The translations under genes were made by a program, and so were the position numbers. Under the pieces are notes generated by a model. That model saw nothing but the letters and a program-made list of their open reading frames with translations. It made no database searches and was not told where the DNA came from. This document shows, piece after piece, positions 15,807 to 23,805 of a DNA stretch of 64,000 nt. This stretch comes from Sphingomonas sp. TDK1 (lineage in GTDB: Bacteria; Pseudomonadota; Alphaproteobacteria; Sphingomonadales; Sphingomonadaceae), in assembly GCF_001650735.1 (NCBI RefSeq), contig NZ_LXVY01000048.1, forward strand, positions 62,001 through 126,000. The letters run 5' to 3'. Every line of letters begins with the position of its first letter. Position 1 is the first letter of the stretch.

Positions 15807-16582
15807 TACGAGGCGTCCACCGCTTCCCGCGCCGCCTTCGCCATCGCGGTCAGTTGCGCCAGGGTTTCCTCGAACCGCCCCTCGCGCTCGGCGTCGCGGA
15901 GGAACTTCACGCGCTCGACCAGCACCTCGCTCGGCGTCGGCGTAAGTCCGAACAGCGCAATCACCTCGTCGGCAAACGCCTCGAGCGGCTGATACCCAGG
16001 CCGCTGGCTCTGCCCCGGGGTGAGCTCGGTCTGCACCGCGGGCGGCGCGAGCTCGATCACCTCGACCTTGCCCTCCAGCACCGCGCGCAGCGACACCGTG
16101 TAGCTGTGCATCGCTGCCTTGGTGGCGTTGTAGGTCGGCGTCGTCACCAGCGGCACGAAGGCAAGCCCCGAGGTGACGTTGACGATCGCCGCGTCGGGCG
16201 TTGCCGCGAGATGCTCGACCAGCGCGTCGATCAGCCGGATCGGGCCGAGCAAATTGGTCGCGATGGTCGCCTGGGCATCGGCCAGGTCGCGCTTCGCATC
16301 GAGCGCCTCGAAGCGCATGATCCCTGCATTGTTGATCAGCACGTTGACGCCGGGATGCGCCGCGAGCAGCCGCTCGGCGAAGTCCGCCACGCCCTCGGCG
16401 CTTTCCACGTCGAGCGTCATCGCGTGCATGTTGGTCCGGCCCTCGCAGGCCGCCTCAAGCGCCTCCAGCCGACGCCCCGCCACGATCACGCTATTGCCCG
16501 CATCGTGAAACCGGTGCGCGAGCGCCGCGCCGATACCCGAGCCGCCGCCGGTGATAAGGATCGTGTTGCCGCTGGTCTTCAT
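15806..16582 (-). CDS. Short-chain dehydrogenase/reductase (DltE-like)
   Basis: A 258-residue SDR. It has the NAD(P)-binding TGGGSGIGAALAHRF, the structural NNAG motif, catalytic serine in NVTSGLAFVP and the YNATKAAMH Tyr-Lys pair. The overall pattern matches the COG3967/DltE group, whose substrates are poorly known. It is divergent from an HxlR-family regulator 102 nt away, the common arrangement for a redox enzyme controlled by its neighbour. The upstream long frame beyond the ATG at 16582 is antisense to the regulator and was rejected. Confidence 0.85.
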   Translation of the reverse strand: MKTSGNTILITGGGSGIGAALAHRFHDAGNSVIVAGRRLEALEAACEGRTNMHAMTLDVESAEGVADFAERLLAAHPGVNVLINNAGIMRFEALDAKRDLADAQATIATNLLGPIRLIDALVEHLAATPDAAIVNVTSGLAFVPLVTTPTYNATKAAMHSYTVSLRAVLEGKVEVIELAPPAVQTELTPGQSQRPGYQPLEAFADEVIALFGLTPTPSEVLVERVKFLRDAEREGRFEETLAQLTAMAKAAREAVDAS

Positions 16583-16684
16583 CCTAGCCTCCAGTGCTGA
16601 TTGCTGGCGGCGATGTACGCCGCTACTTTTCCAACGAAAGAAGGCACCGGAAAGATTTATACGCACCCAAAAGAGAGTGACTTC

Positions 16685-17086
16685 ATGCCCTTGCCCGCCG
16701 CCGCATCCCATGCCGATTATCCCGATCTCGACCCGCGCGTCGAAGCACTGGTCACCGAGGTGATCGGCCGCGTCGCCGACAAATGGACGATGCTGATCCT
16801 CGAAACGCTGATCGAGCGGGGCGAGCTGCGCTTCACGCAGATCGGCAAGGCGGTGCCCGGGATCAGCCAGAAGATGCTCACCCAGACGCTGCGCCAAATG
16901 GAACGGGACGGTCTGTTGACCCGCACGGTGCATGCCGTGGTCCCGCCGCGCGTCGACTACCGCCTGACGGATCTCGGCGGCAGTCTCGCAGAGGCATTTT
17001 GCGGGGTATGGCTCTGGGCTGCGGCGAATCTGGAGCGGATCGATGCGGCGCGCGCAGCCTTCGATGAACGCCGGCAGGACCGCTAG
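16685..17086 (+). CDS. HxlR family winged-helix transcriptional regulator
   Basis: A 133-residue regulator. The HxlR winged helix spans roughly residues 25-115, with GRVADKWTMLILETL, GISQKMLTQTLRQMERDGLL and VPPRVDYRLTDLGGSL as family hallmarks. The common N-terminal cysteine is missing, so sensing by thiol oxidation is unlikely. It probably controls the divergent SDR gene. The start MPLPAAASH at 16685 is chosen because the upstream in-frame extension contains low-quality coding sequence and lies in the intergenic promoter region. Confidence 0.85.
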   Translation: MPLPAAASHADYPDLDPRVEALVTEVIGRVADKWTMLILETLIERGELRFTQIGKAVPGISQKMLTQTLRQMERDGLLTRTVHAVVPPRVDYRLTDLGGSLAEAFCGVWLWAAANLERIDAARAAFDERRQDR

Positions 17087-17190
17087 GACATTTCCGCGCG
17101 ATGGCAATGGAAGGCCGGGAAAGAAGTCGACGCGCTGCCGCACCGGGCGGAAACGCGCCGACCCCCTCTCCCCCTACCGGATCTGGCCGG

Positions 17191-18192
17191 TCAGGATCCC
17201 TGCAACAGCCTTTTCACCATCTGGTGAACTGCGTCGATCTGCGGTCCGTGGCGTAGCTGGAAGTTTAGCCCGGAATAGCCCCACCAGTCCCAGCAGCCCA
17301 TCGGGTTCATCGCGCTCGCATTCACCTGCGGATAGAGCATGACGATGCCGTTGCTCTCGGCCCAGCGGTTGTACCCGAGCTTGGCATAGATGGCATCGCT
17401 GCCGATCGTATCGGCGCTCTGCTTGCAGCCGTGGAACACCACATGGACCGCGCAGCGCGCAGCGGCGACGCGGCACGCGGTCGGCACATAGGCATAGCCC
17501 TTGCCGGCCATCAGCGCCGAACCGCCGCCATAGCGCGCTTGGTCGAAGGCGATCGGCGTCGTCGACAAGCTGGCCGCCGGCTTGAATTTCAGCCCGTAGA
17601 TATGATTGAGGATGGCCCCCGGCTGATCGTACAATGCGGTGCCCAGGGGGCATTCCACCACGAAAATGCCGCCGTTTTCGCCGCACGACTCGCCGATTTC
17701 CGCCGATACGAAGGCGTGGCCCGCAGGCATCGTCCGGACGAAGGCGAGCGCATCCGGCGCCACCTTGGCCTTGCCGTAAAAGTCATGGACCGCAGCCATC
17801 ACGCTGGGCAGGACCACCGAATCCTTGGTGCCGCTGAACAGATAGACGCGCTGCCGGGCGATGCCGGCGACCGGATCGATCACGCCGTCGCGCGCGAAAT
17901 CCTGCGCCGCTCTCCAGCTGCGCTCGGCAGGCGGGCTCCCGCGCATGCAAACGTTGATGAAACCGAGGCCGTTCGGCGGCGCGCAGTTGTACGGGCCGCC
18001 GGCGACGACGCCCACGCCCATCACTTCGCTTGACCAGGCGACCGAATATTGCACCGCCATGAAGGCTCCGGAGGAAAGTCCCGATACGGAGACTTTGGCC
18101 GGATCCGCCCCTACGGCAGGAAGTTCCTGCGCGGTGACAACCGATGCCCAGCACCACGCAAGCATCGACAGCAGAATGGAAAAGGCTCGCAT
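17191..18192 (-). CDS. Exported PHB-depolymerase-like esterase
   Basis: A 333-residue secreted serine hydrolase. The signal peptide is MRAFSILLSMLAWCWASVV, with cleavage after TAQ. The lipase box is VSGLSSGAFMAVQY, and a later MPAGHAF, HVVFHGCKQ and GCWDWWGY segments match the extracellular polyhydroxybutyrate depolymerase group. Several cysteines (CMRG, SCGE, ECPL, CAVH, GCKQ) suggest periplasmic disulphides. It may degrade short-chain polyhydroxyalkanoates. No phasin or PHB synthase gene is in the window. Confidence 0.8.
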   Translation of the reverse strand: MRAFSILLSMLAWCWASVVTAQELPAVGADPAKVSVSGLSSGAFMAVQYSVAWSSEVMGVGVVAGGPYNCAPPNGLGFINVCMRGSPPAERSWRAAQDFARDGVIDPVAGIARQRVYLFSGTKDSVVLPSVMAAVHDFYGKAKVAPDALAFVRTMPAGHAFVSAEIGESCGENGGIFVVECPLGTALYDQPGAILNHIYGLKFKPAASLSTTPIAFDQARYGGGSALMAGKGYAYVPTACRVAAARCAVHVVFHGCKQSADTIGSDAIYAKLGYNRWAESNGIVMLYPQVNASAMNPMGCWDWWGYSGLNFQLRHGPQIDAVHQMVKRLLQGS

Positions 18193-18399
18193 ATTCACCC
18201 CCCGGTGACCCCGACCATTCGCGCCTCGGCTGCTGCTCGGCAACCGCTCGACGCTTATGCGACCTGGCAGGGAGAATAACATGCTTCGCTGCGGTCGCGA
18301 AGTGGAAAGCGAAGGGCGTCGCCGCGCTCGTGAGCAGCGAGGAAATGCGCTACAGAACCTATGGTGCGCGCCGCGCAAGGCGCAGGAATGGGAAGCGAT

Positions 18400-19275
18400 A
18401 TGCTGCGCTCTATAGTTTCGCTCGCGCTGTTGGCCGCTGCGTTGCCCGCCGGCGCGCAGACCGGCGCGCGCGCCGTACTGAACGCCGCGAAGACGCATGT
18501 CTCCGCGCCCAGCCTCGTCGCCCGCTATGGCATTGACCCGCTGCACAAGGGCGAACTCCGCCTGCCCAAGGGCAAGGGCCCCTTCCCGGTCGCCGTGGTG
18601 ATCCATGGCGGCTGCTGGGATTCGAGGATGGAGGACTGGCAAGGCACCGCCCCGCTCGCCGATGCGCTGACGGCGCGCGGCATCGCCACCTGGAACATCG
18701 AATATCGCCGCACGGGCGATACCGGGGGCGGCTATCCAGGCACGTTCGAGGACATCGCCGCCGCGACGGACTATCTCGCCACGCTGGCCAGAACCCAGCC
18801 GCTGGACCTGCGCCGCGTCGCAGTCGTCGGTCACAGCTCGGGCGCGCATCTCGCCCTGTGGGTCGCGTCTCGCCCGAAGCTGAACGACCCGATCGCCGGC
18901 GCCATGACGGTGAAGCCGGTCACGGTGGTCGCGATCGACGGCCCGGGCACGCTGGCCTCCTTTGTCGGGATCGACGCCGAAATCTGCGGCGCACCCGCGA
19001 TCGTACCGTTCATGGGCGGCACCCCGGCGGAAAAGCCGGCCGCCTATGCACTGGCCAGCCCGCAGGACCATCTGCCGCTCGGCGTCCACCAACTGATTGT
19101 CCTCGGCGCGCTCGAGGCGATGACGACGCCCTATGTCCAGGCCGCGCTCGCCTCCGGCGACACGGTGGTTAAGCTCGCCCCCGGCGGCGCGAACCATTTC
19201 AACATCATCACGCCCGAAACCCCACAGGGGAAGCAGGTGGCAGACTTCATCGCCGCGCAGGCCTTTACAGAGTAG
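18400..19275 (+). CDS. Exported alpha/beta hydrolase (esterase, HSL-like)
   Basis: A 291-residue hydrolase. The signal peptide runs MLRSIVSLALLAAALPAGAQ. Catalytic landmarks: oxyanion VIHGGCWDSRM, nucleophile elbow VVGHSSGAHLALWVA, and a late GGANHFNI with the histidine. It belongs to the esterase/lipase group that includes kynurenine formamidase-like enzymes. The substrate is unknown. The start at 18400 is preferred over in-frame ATGs at 18361 and 18388 because it begins the signal peptide and has GGGAAG upstream. Confidence 0.8.
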   Translation: MLRSIVSLALLAAALPAGAQTGARAVLNAAKTHVSAPSLVARYGIDPLHKGELRLPKGKGPFPVAVVIHGGCWDSRMEDWQGTAPLADALTARGIATWNIEYRRTGDTGGGYPGTFEDIAAATDYLATLARTQPLDLRRVAVVGHSSGAHLALWVASRPKLNDPIAGAMTVKPVTVVAIDGPGTLASFVGIDAEICGAPAIVPFMGGTPAEKPAAYALASPQDHLPLGVHQLIVLGALEAMTTPYVQAALASGDTVVKLAPGGANHFNIITPETPQGKQVADFIAAQAFTE

Positions 19276-19341
19276 CGAACAGCCTCACTAGCCTGGTATT
19301 GCTACGCATTCGCAGAAATATCCGCAAATCGTTCGCAACAA

Positions 19342-20391
19342 CTACCCGCCCGCGCCGAGAAGATCGTGCCGCCGCAAGGCATGGCGCAGCTGGTCATAGG
19401 TAAGCCCCAGCGCCTCCGCCGTCGCGCGCTGGTTGAAGCGATGCTCGGCCAGCGCCTGCGACAGCAGCTGCCGCTCGAAGCGGGACACGCGGGTCTTGAA
19501 GTCGCCGCCCAGTTCGGCCGGTTCCGGCGGCGCTGCCGCCACCGGGGCGGCCGGGGCCGGCGTGGAACTCTCGGCGGGCTTCTCCACCGGACTCATCGAC
19601 GAGGCCATCGGCCGCGGCCGATAGGGCGAGGCGAAGGGGTCGATTTCGATCCGGTCGATCGGCCCGCCCCGGTCCCAACGATATACCGCACGCTCCACCA
19701 CGTTGCGCAGCTCGCGGACATTGCCCGGCCAGTCATAGGAGAGCAGCGCATCCAGCGCGTGCGGCCCCCAGCCCGGCCAGTCCTGCCAGCCCAGTTCGGA
19801 GGCCATGCGCCGGCCGTAGAACTCCGCCAGCACCTCCACATCGCCGCCGCGGTGTCGCAACGGCGGCAGGGTCACCACCTCGAAGCTGAGCCGGTCGAGC
19901 AGGTCGGCGCGGAAAGTGCCCTTGTCCACCCGGCCCGGCAGATGCTCGTTGGTCGCGGCGACGATGCGCACATCCACCCGCACCGGCCGCGACGAACCGA
20001 TCCGCGTGATCTCGCCATATTCCACCGCGCGCAGCAGCCGCTCCTGCGCCCCCATCGAAAGCGTCCCCAGCTCGTCCAGGAAAAGCGTGCCCCCATCCGC
20101 TTCCTCGAAGCGCCCGGTGCGCGCCTTGGTCGCACCGGTGAAGGCACCCGCCTCATGCCCGAACAATTCGGCCTCGATCAGCGTCTCGGGCAGCGCGGCG
20201 CAGTTCATCGTGACCAGCGGTTGGTCCCAACGCGGGCTCAGGCGGTGAAGACGCTCGGCGACCAGTTCCTTGCCGGTGCCGCGCTCGCCGATCACCAACA
20301 CCGGGCGATCGAGGGCGGCCGCCCGGCTCGCCTGTTCCAGCGCGTCGAGAAAGGCCGAGGACTGGCCGATGACCTGGGTGATCCGCTCCAT
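19342..20391 (-). CDS. pspF: Sigma-54-dependent activator of the psp operon
   Basis: A 349-residue bacterial enhancer-binding protein without an N-terminal receiver, as in PspF. The AAA+ domain has GERGTGKELVAERLH (Walker A), the sigma-54 loop AGAFTGATKART, DGGTLFLDELG (Walker B), and YDWPGNVRELRNVVERA. A Pro/Ala linker leads to a Fis-type helix-turn-helix (QRATAEALGLTYDQLRHALR). It is divergent from the psp operon, and the shared 200-bp region holds a sigma-54 promoter. PspA normally inhibits PspF until membrane stress. Confidence 0.92.
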   Translation of the reverse strand: MERITQVIGQSSAFLDALEQASRAAALDRPVLVIGERGTGKELVAERLHRLSPRWDQPLVTMNCAALPETLIEAELFGHEAGAFTGATKARTGRFEEADGGTLFLDELGTLSMGAQERLLRAVEYGEITRIGSSRPVRVDVRIVAATNEHLPGRVDKGTFRADLLDRLSFEVVTLPPLRHRGGDVEVLAEFYGRRMASELGWQDWPGWGPHALDALLSYDWPGNVRELRNVVERAVYRWDRGGPIDRIEIDPFASPYRPRPMASSMSPVEKPAESSTPAPAAPVAAAPPEPAELGGDFKTRVSRFERQLLSQALAEHRFNQRATAEALGLTYDQLRHALRRHDLLGAGG

Positions 20392-20463
20392 TCCCCAAGC
20401 TTGGCGAATTTTCCCAACTGTTAGCAAGCACAATTTAGCAAACTACACTTGTAGTCAAACCGG

Positions 20464-20485
20464 AAATGGCGGTTTTCCGCCATTT
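20464..20485. promoter_or_regulatory. Inverted repeat next to the psp sigma-54 promoter
   Basis: Perfect palindrome with 9-bp arms, AAATGGCGG (20464-20472) and CCGCCATTT (20477-20485), 4-nt spacer, ending 9 bp upstream of the -24 box. A PspF-binding enhancer usually lies 80-130 bp upstream of a sigma-54 start. This one is far closer, so it may be an operator of another protein or a pspF promoter element. Confidence 0.5.
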
Positions 20486-20493
20486 TCGAAAAC

Positions 20494-20509
20494 TGGCACG
20501 CCTCCTGCA
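20494..20509 (+). promoter_or_regulatory. Sigma-54 promoter (-24/-12) of the psp operon
   Basis: TGGCACGCCTCCTGCA has the invariant GG and GC dinucleotides spaced by exactly 10 bases and matches the TGGCACG-N4-TTGCW consensus except for one base. It lies ~64 nt upstream of the short leader peptide gene and ~285 nt upstream of pspA, directly facing the psp genes. Confidence 0.88.
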
Positions 20510-20572
20510 AAGATGGAAGCAAGCCCGATGACGGGCACCAACTTCAACCTACCAAGGTTCAGGAACACGATC

Positions 20573-20680
20573 ATGACCAACCAGATCACCACCCTCCGCA
20601 ACGCCTTCGTGGCGGTTTCCTTCGCCTTCCTCGCCAGCGTGGTTCTCACCGCCGGCGCGGTGGCCCCGGCGATCGCCTGA
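20573..20680 (+). CDS. Short hydrophobic leader peptide gene of the psp operon
   Basis: A 35-residue open frame starting MTNQITTLRNAFVAVSFAFL, essentially one hydrophobic helix ending APAIA. AGGAA lies 7 nt before the ATG. It is the first gene after the sigma-54 promoter and is followed by two strong hairpins before pspA, so it could be a small membrane peptide or a regulatory leader. An in-frame ATG at 20528 is closer to the promoter but lacks a ribosome-binding site. Function unknown. Confidence 0.5.
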   Translation: MTNQITTLRNAFVAVSFAFLASVVLTAGAVAPAIA

Positions 20681-20696
20681 CGGGCAGACGAGGTCT

Positions 20697-20761
20697 CCCC
20701 GGCACCGCCTTCCCTCGGAGGTGCCGGGGCCGCCGGAAGGGCCCCCATCCCTTCCGGCGGC
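20697..20761 (+). promoter_or_regulatory. Two tandem hairpins ahead of pspA
   Basis: First stem 20697-20706 with 20720-20729 (10 bp). Second stem 20729-20741 with 20749-20761 (13 bp, perfect, 7-nt loop). Neither is followed by a T tract. They sit between the leader peptide gene and pspA, where they could stabilise pspA mRNA after processing or attenuate read-through. Confidence 0.6.
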
Positions 20762-20794
20762 ACCCCCAAAGAACATACGAAGGAGCGCAATATC

Positions 20795-21463
20795 ATGGGT
20801 ATCTTCTCGCGAACCCGCGACATCATCGCCGCCAACGTTACCGACCTGCTCGATAAGGCCGAAGATCCGGCGAAGATGATCCGCATGATCATCCTCGAGA
20901 TGGAGGAAACGTTGGTCGAGGTTCGCGCCAGCGCCGCCCGGACGATCGCCGATCAGAAGGAAATGCGCCGCCACATCGCGAAGCTCGAAAAGCTCCAGGA
21001 AAGCTGGACCGAGAAGGCCGAGCTGGCCCTGTCGAAGGACCGCGAGGACCTTGCCAAGGCCGCCCTGGTCGAACGGCAGAAGGCCGCCGACATGTGCGAC
21101 CAGCTGCAGCAGGAAATTGCCGTGCTCGACGACGCGCTCCGCGCCTCGGAAGAGGACATCAACAAGCTGCAGAACAAGCTGCGCGAGGCCCGCACCCGGC
21201 AGAACTCGATCGTCGCCCGCCTGGAAAGCGCCAACAACCGCGCCCGCTTGCGGGAAATGACCAACGGGTCGAAGATGCAGGACGCCTTCTCGCGCTTCGA
21301 CATTCTGGAACGCCGCGTCGATCTGGCCGAAGGCCGCGCCGATGCGATGGGCCTGGGTGGCAACCCGAAAACGCTCGAAGAGGAAATCGCCGAACTCCGC
21401 TCGTCGGAAAAGGTCGATGCCGAACTCGAGGCGCTGAAGGCACGGCTGAACAAGGGAGCATAA
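20795..21463 (+). CDS. pspA: Phage shock protein A
   Basis: A 222-residue ESCRT-III-like coiled-coil protein that binds the inner membrane under stress and keeps PspF inactive otherwise. It begins with the amphipathic helix MGIFSRTRDIIAANVTDLL, followed by EDPAKMIRMIILEMEETLVE and long heptad-rich helices. Length and N terminus match PspA (222 in Escherichia coli). GGAG lies 9 nt upstream of the ATG. pspB starts 3 nt after its stop. Confidence 0.95.
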   Translation: MGIFSRTRDIIAANVTDLLDKAEDPAKMIRMIILEMEETLVEVRASAARTIADQKEMRRHIAKLEKLQESWTEKAELALSKDREDLAKAALVERQKAADMCDQLQQEIAVLDDALRASEEDINKLQNKLREARTRQNSIVARLESANNRARLREMTNGSKMQDAFSRFDILERRVDLAEGRADAMGLGGNPKTLEEEIAELRSSEKVDAELEALKARLNKGA

Positions 21464-21466
21464 TCT

Positions 21467-21739
21467 GTGGACGAAATCATCATTCCGGTCTTCGTCTGCG
21501 CGATACTCTTCCTCGGTCTTCCCTGGATCGTCTTCCACTACGTCACGAAGTGGAAGCAGGCAGGAACGATGACCCGGGAAGACGAGAACCTTCTCGACGA
21601 CCTCTACCGCACGGCGCGCATGCTCGAAGACCGGCTGATGACGGTCGAACGCATCATCGCCGCCGACAACCCCGACTATCGCCCGCTCTCGGCCCAGCGC
21701 CCTGAACCGGGCCAATATGATCCTTCACGGAGGAACTGA
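21467..21739 (+). CDS. pspB: Phage shock protein B
   Basis: A 90-residue inner-membrane protein: one N-terminal helix (IIPVFVCAILFLGLPWIVFH), then a cytoplasmic coiled coil with DLYRTARMLEDRLMTVERII. PspB works with PspC to relieve PspA inhibition of PspF. GTG start, 3 nt after pspA. The coiled-coil signature RxxxLERIxxD recurs in five or six downstream genes of this operon. Confidence 0.88.
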   Translation: MDEIIIPVFVCAILFLGLPWIVFHYVTKWKQAGTMTREDENLLDDLYRTARMLEDRLMTVERIIAADNPDYRPLSAQRPEPGQYDPSRRN

Positions 21740-21740
21740 G

Positions 21741-22112
21741 ATGTCCGCTCGCACCAAATTCTACCTCGACAAGCAGAACGGCAAGTTCATGGGCGTCTGC
21801 GCCGGCCTGGCGGATTACACCGGGATCGACGTGACCTGGGTGCGAGTGGCCACCGTGCTGCTCACCGTCGCCACCGGCTGGGTAGCCTTGGGGTATTTCG
21901 TGATCGCCTGGATCGCGAACCCCAAGCCGGCGGGCCTCTACGACACGCCCGAGGACGAACGCTTCTGGCAGGGCGTCCGGTCGAGCCCCAAGCGTTCGAC
22001 CGCCGAGGTTCGCTCGAAGTTTCGCGACATCGATCGCCGGCTCGCCGACATCGAGATGTTCTATACGAGCCGCAACACCCGGCTCGCCGACGAGATCGAG
22101 AGCCTGCGCTAA
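21741..22112 (+). CDS. pspC: Phage shock protein C (PspC domain)
   Basis: A 123-residue protein with an N-terminal PspC domain: KFYLDKQNGKFMGVCAGLAD, YTGIDVTWVRVATVLLTVAT and a membrane helix GWVALGYFVIAWIA. The C-terminal half is a soluble helix ending NTRLADEIESLR. It follows pspB by 1 nt and has GGAGGAACT before its ATG. It is expected to be an inner-membrane stress sensor paired with PspB. Confidence 0.92.
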   Translation: MSARTKFYLDKQNGKFMGVCAGLADYTGIDVTWVRVATVLLTVATGWVALGYFVIAWIANPKPAGLYDTPEDERFWQGVRSSPKRSTAEVRSKFRDIDRRLADIEMFYTSRNTRLADEIESLR

Positions 22113-22141
22113 GGCGCAGGCTGTCAACAGGGAGACGCACG

Positions 22142-22432
22142 ATGAACTGGGGTGGTCCTGAATTCGTGATCGCGCTGATGGCGCTTTCCACCTTCGGGTG
22201 GCTGGCCAACAACTGGATCCGCGCCAAGCACGGATATTCGATCAGCGACGACCATGGCGAGAATATCCACAAGACCGATCCCGACGCCGCCCGCAAGATC
22301 GACCTGCTCGCAGCCGACAATGAACGGCTCGCAGGTCAGATCGGCCGGCTGGAAGACCGGATTTCGGTGCTCGAACGGATCGCCACCGATCCCGCCGAGC
22401 GCACCGCCCGCGCCATCGACGCGCTACGCTGA
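22142..22432 (+). CDS. PspB-like membrane/coiled-coil protein 1
   Basis: A 96-residue protein with a helix FVIALMALSTFGWLANNWI, a basic RAKHGYS turn, and a coiled coil with DRISVLERIATDPAERTA. The order helix - basic turn - LERIxTD coiled coil is that of PspB, and the RxKHGY turn is shared with the next gene. It lies 29 nt after pspC on the same strand. Not a recognised named gene. Function inferred only from position and architecture. Confidence 0.7.
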   Translation: MNWGGPEFVIALMALSTFGWLANNWIRAKHGYSISDDHGENIHKTDPDAARKIDLLAADNERLAGQIGRLEDRISVLERIATDPAERTARAIDALR

Positions 22433-22449
22433 GACGGAGGAGAATACCG

Positions 22450-22779
22450 ATGATCGAAGTAGCGCTCGCACCGTTCCTGCCCTGGATCATTCTTTCGGGC
22501 ATTTCGCTGGGGTTCTTCGGGATCGCCGCGGGGATCTTCAGCCACTGGCTCCGCATCAAGCACGGCTATCCGCTGGAAAATGCCTGGGGCAAGTCGGTCT
22601 ACCCGCAGCGCAATGACGAGACGGTCGAGCGGGTCAAGCTGCTCAGCCAGGAGAATGGCCAGCTGCGCGCCGAGCTCAGCGCGGTGAAGGACCGTCTCGC
22701 CAATGTCGAGCGCATCGTCACCGACGGGGCACACCAGCTCGATCGCGAGATCGACGCGCTCCGCAATCGCTCGAACTGA
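22450..22779 (+). CDS. PspB-like membrane/coiled-coil protein 2
   Basis: A 109-residue protein: one or two hydrophobic segments (PWIILSGISLGFFGIAAGIF), WLRIKHGYPLENAWG, then a coiled coil with VKDRLANVERIVTDGA and EIDALRNR. The RIKHGY and ERIVTD motifs tie it to the preceding gene and to PspB. 17 nt gap from the previous stop, ribosome-binding site GGAGGAGAA before the ATG. Function unknown beyond likely membrane-stress sensing. Confidence 0.7.
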   Translation: MIEVALAPFLPWIILSGISLGFFGIAAGIFSHWLRIKHGYPLENAWGKSVYPQRNDETVERVKLLSQENGQLRAELSAVKDRLANVERIVTDGAHQLDREIDALRNRSN

Positions 22780-22793
22780 AGGGTACCCGGCCC

Positions 22794-23060
22794 ATGGACC
22801 CCGCGCTCATCATCCCCGTCCTCGGCATCAGCTGCGGCCTGCTGGCGATCATTGGCGGCGTGTTCATCAAGCCCTTCCTGCGGCTGCAGGAGCGACGGAT
22901 GGAGATCGAGGCCCAGATGACTGCGGAAAAGGCCGCCCAATACGCCGCCCGGACCGAACGGCTGGAGCAGCGGGTCCAGGTCCTCGAACGGATCATCACC
23001 GACCGGGGCATGGGTCTGGCCGAAGAAATCGAGAAGCTGCGCGACGCGCCGCTGAACTGA
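22794..23060 (+). CDS. PspB-like membrane/coiled-coil protein 3
   Basis: An 88-residue protein with one membrane helix (IIPVLGISCGLLAIIGGVFI) and a coiled coil RLEQRVQVLERIITDRGMGL followed by AEEIEKLRDAP. The coiled coil is nearly identical in pattern to the protein at 23257 (RVQVLERxITD, EIEKLRD), so those two look like a recent duplication. 14 nt after the previous gene. Function unknown. Confidence 0.7.
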   Translation: MDPALIIPVLGISCGLLAIIGGVFIKPFLRLQERRMEIEAQMTAEKAAQYAARTERLEQRVQVLERIITDRGMGLAEEIEKLRDAPLN

Positions 23061-23098
23061 AGAAACGCTTCCACCTTCTTCTAAGCAAGGATATTTCG

Positions 23099-23221
23099 AT
23101 GATTATCATGCTCGCAGTGCTTGCCGCACTGTGCGGGGGAGCTATTGCCCTCGCCGAAAGCCGCGATCGACCCCGCCGCCGCGCCCTCCGCGCCGCCGAG
23201 GCATCGCAAGCCGCAAATTGA
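23099..23221 (+). CDS. Small 40-residue membrane-type protein
   Basis: A 40-residue protein, MIIMLAVLAALCGGAIALAE then a basic tail RDRPRRRALRAAEASQAAN. It has one hydrophobic helix with positive-inside charge. AAGGA lies 8 nt before the ATG. It sits between two PspB-like genes and lacks the coiled coil, so it may be a reduced member of the array or an unrelated small membrane protein. Function unknown. Confidence 0.5.
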   Translation: MIIMLAVLAALCGGAIALAESRDRPRRRALRAAEASQAAN

Positions 23222-23256
23222 GGCGCCACGTGCGCCGACTAGGGGAGTAAGGTGCA

Positions 23257-23532
23257 ATGAACCCGTTCGAAATGGTCGTGGCCATCATCGTCGTGATCAC
23301 GATCGGCAAGGTCCTGCAGGCGCGCTACGGCGTCGTGAAGGGCCGGGACGGCAGGCTGGAAGGGCTTGCGAGCCGAGACCCGGCCGAGAAGCTCGAAGCC
23401 GAGCGCCTTCGCGACGAGATCCGCGCCCTCAAGGAGCGCGTCCAGGTGCTCGAGCGCGTCATCACCGACAATGAAAACAGCCTGCGGCTCGATCATGAGA
23501 TCGAGAAGCTGCGCGACAAGAACCGGATCTGA
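23257..23532 (+). CDS. PspB-like membrane/coiled-coil protein 4
   Basis: A 91-residue protein: membrane helix PFEMVVAIIVVITIGKVLQA, a basic RYGVVKGRDGR linker and a coiled coil LKERVQVLERVITDNENSL plus EIEKLRDKN. Closest in the operon to the protein at 22794. Ribosome-binding site GGGGAGTAAGG before the ATG. Probably part of the same membrane-stress complex as PspB/PspC. This is inference. Confidence 0.7.
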   Translation: MNPFEMVVAIIVVITIGKVLQARYGVVKGRDGRLEGLASRDPAEKLEAERLRDEIRALKERVQVLERVITDNENSLRLDHEIEKLRDKNRI

Positions 23533-23556
23533 GCCATGTTTCTGGGAGCGAACCCC

Positions 23557-23805
23557 ATGACCGTCGACCCACAGACCACTCTCACCCTCGCCGTCTCCGG
23601 CCTGGCCGGGCTGGGCATGATCACCGCCGCAGCGCTGTCCGGCTGGCGCGGCTGGCTCGCGCTGAAGCACCGCGAACTGGTCGAACTCCGCCGGCCCGAG
23701 CCGACCGCCGCGACGATGCCCAGCCCCGCCTCGCGGATCGAGCTGGCCGACCTCAAGGAACGCATCCGCAAGCTGGAAGCGATCGCCGCCGGGGTGGATC
23801 TGTGA
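23557..23805 (+). CDS. PspB-like membrane/coiled-coil protein 5
   Basis: An 82-residue protein. The hydrophobic segment TLAVSGLAGLGMITAAALSG is followed by WRGWLALKHRELVELRR and a short coiled coil ADLKERIRKLEAIAAGVDL, a degenerate version of the KERxxxLExI motif. The start at 23557 has GGGAG upstream. An in-frame ATG at 23536 would add seven residues and has no such site. Its stop overlaps the next small frame by 4 nt. Confidence 0.6.
   Translation: MTVDPQTTLTLAVSGLAGLGMITAAALSGWRGWLALKHRELVELRRPEPTAATMPSPASRIELADLKERIRKLEAIAAGVDL

Noticed and set aside
18193-18399. 207-bp divergent gap between the depolymerase and the esterase genes
   Set aside because: No hairpin, conserved site or small frame with a ribosome-binding site was found. 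Presumably two promoters.
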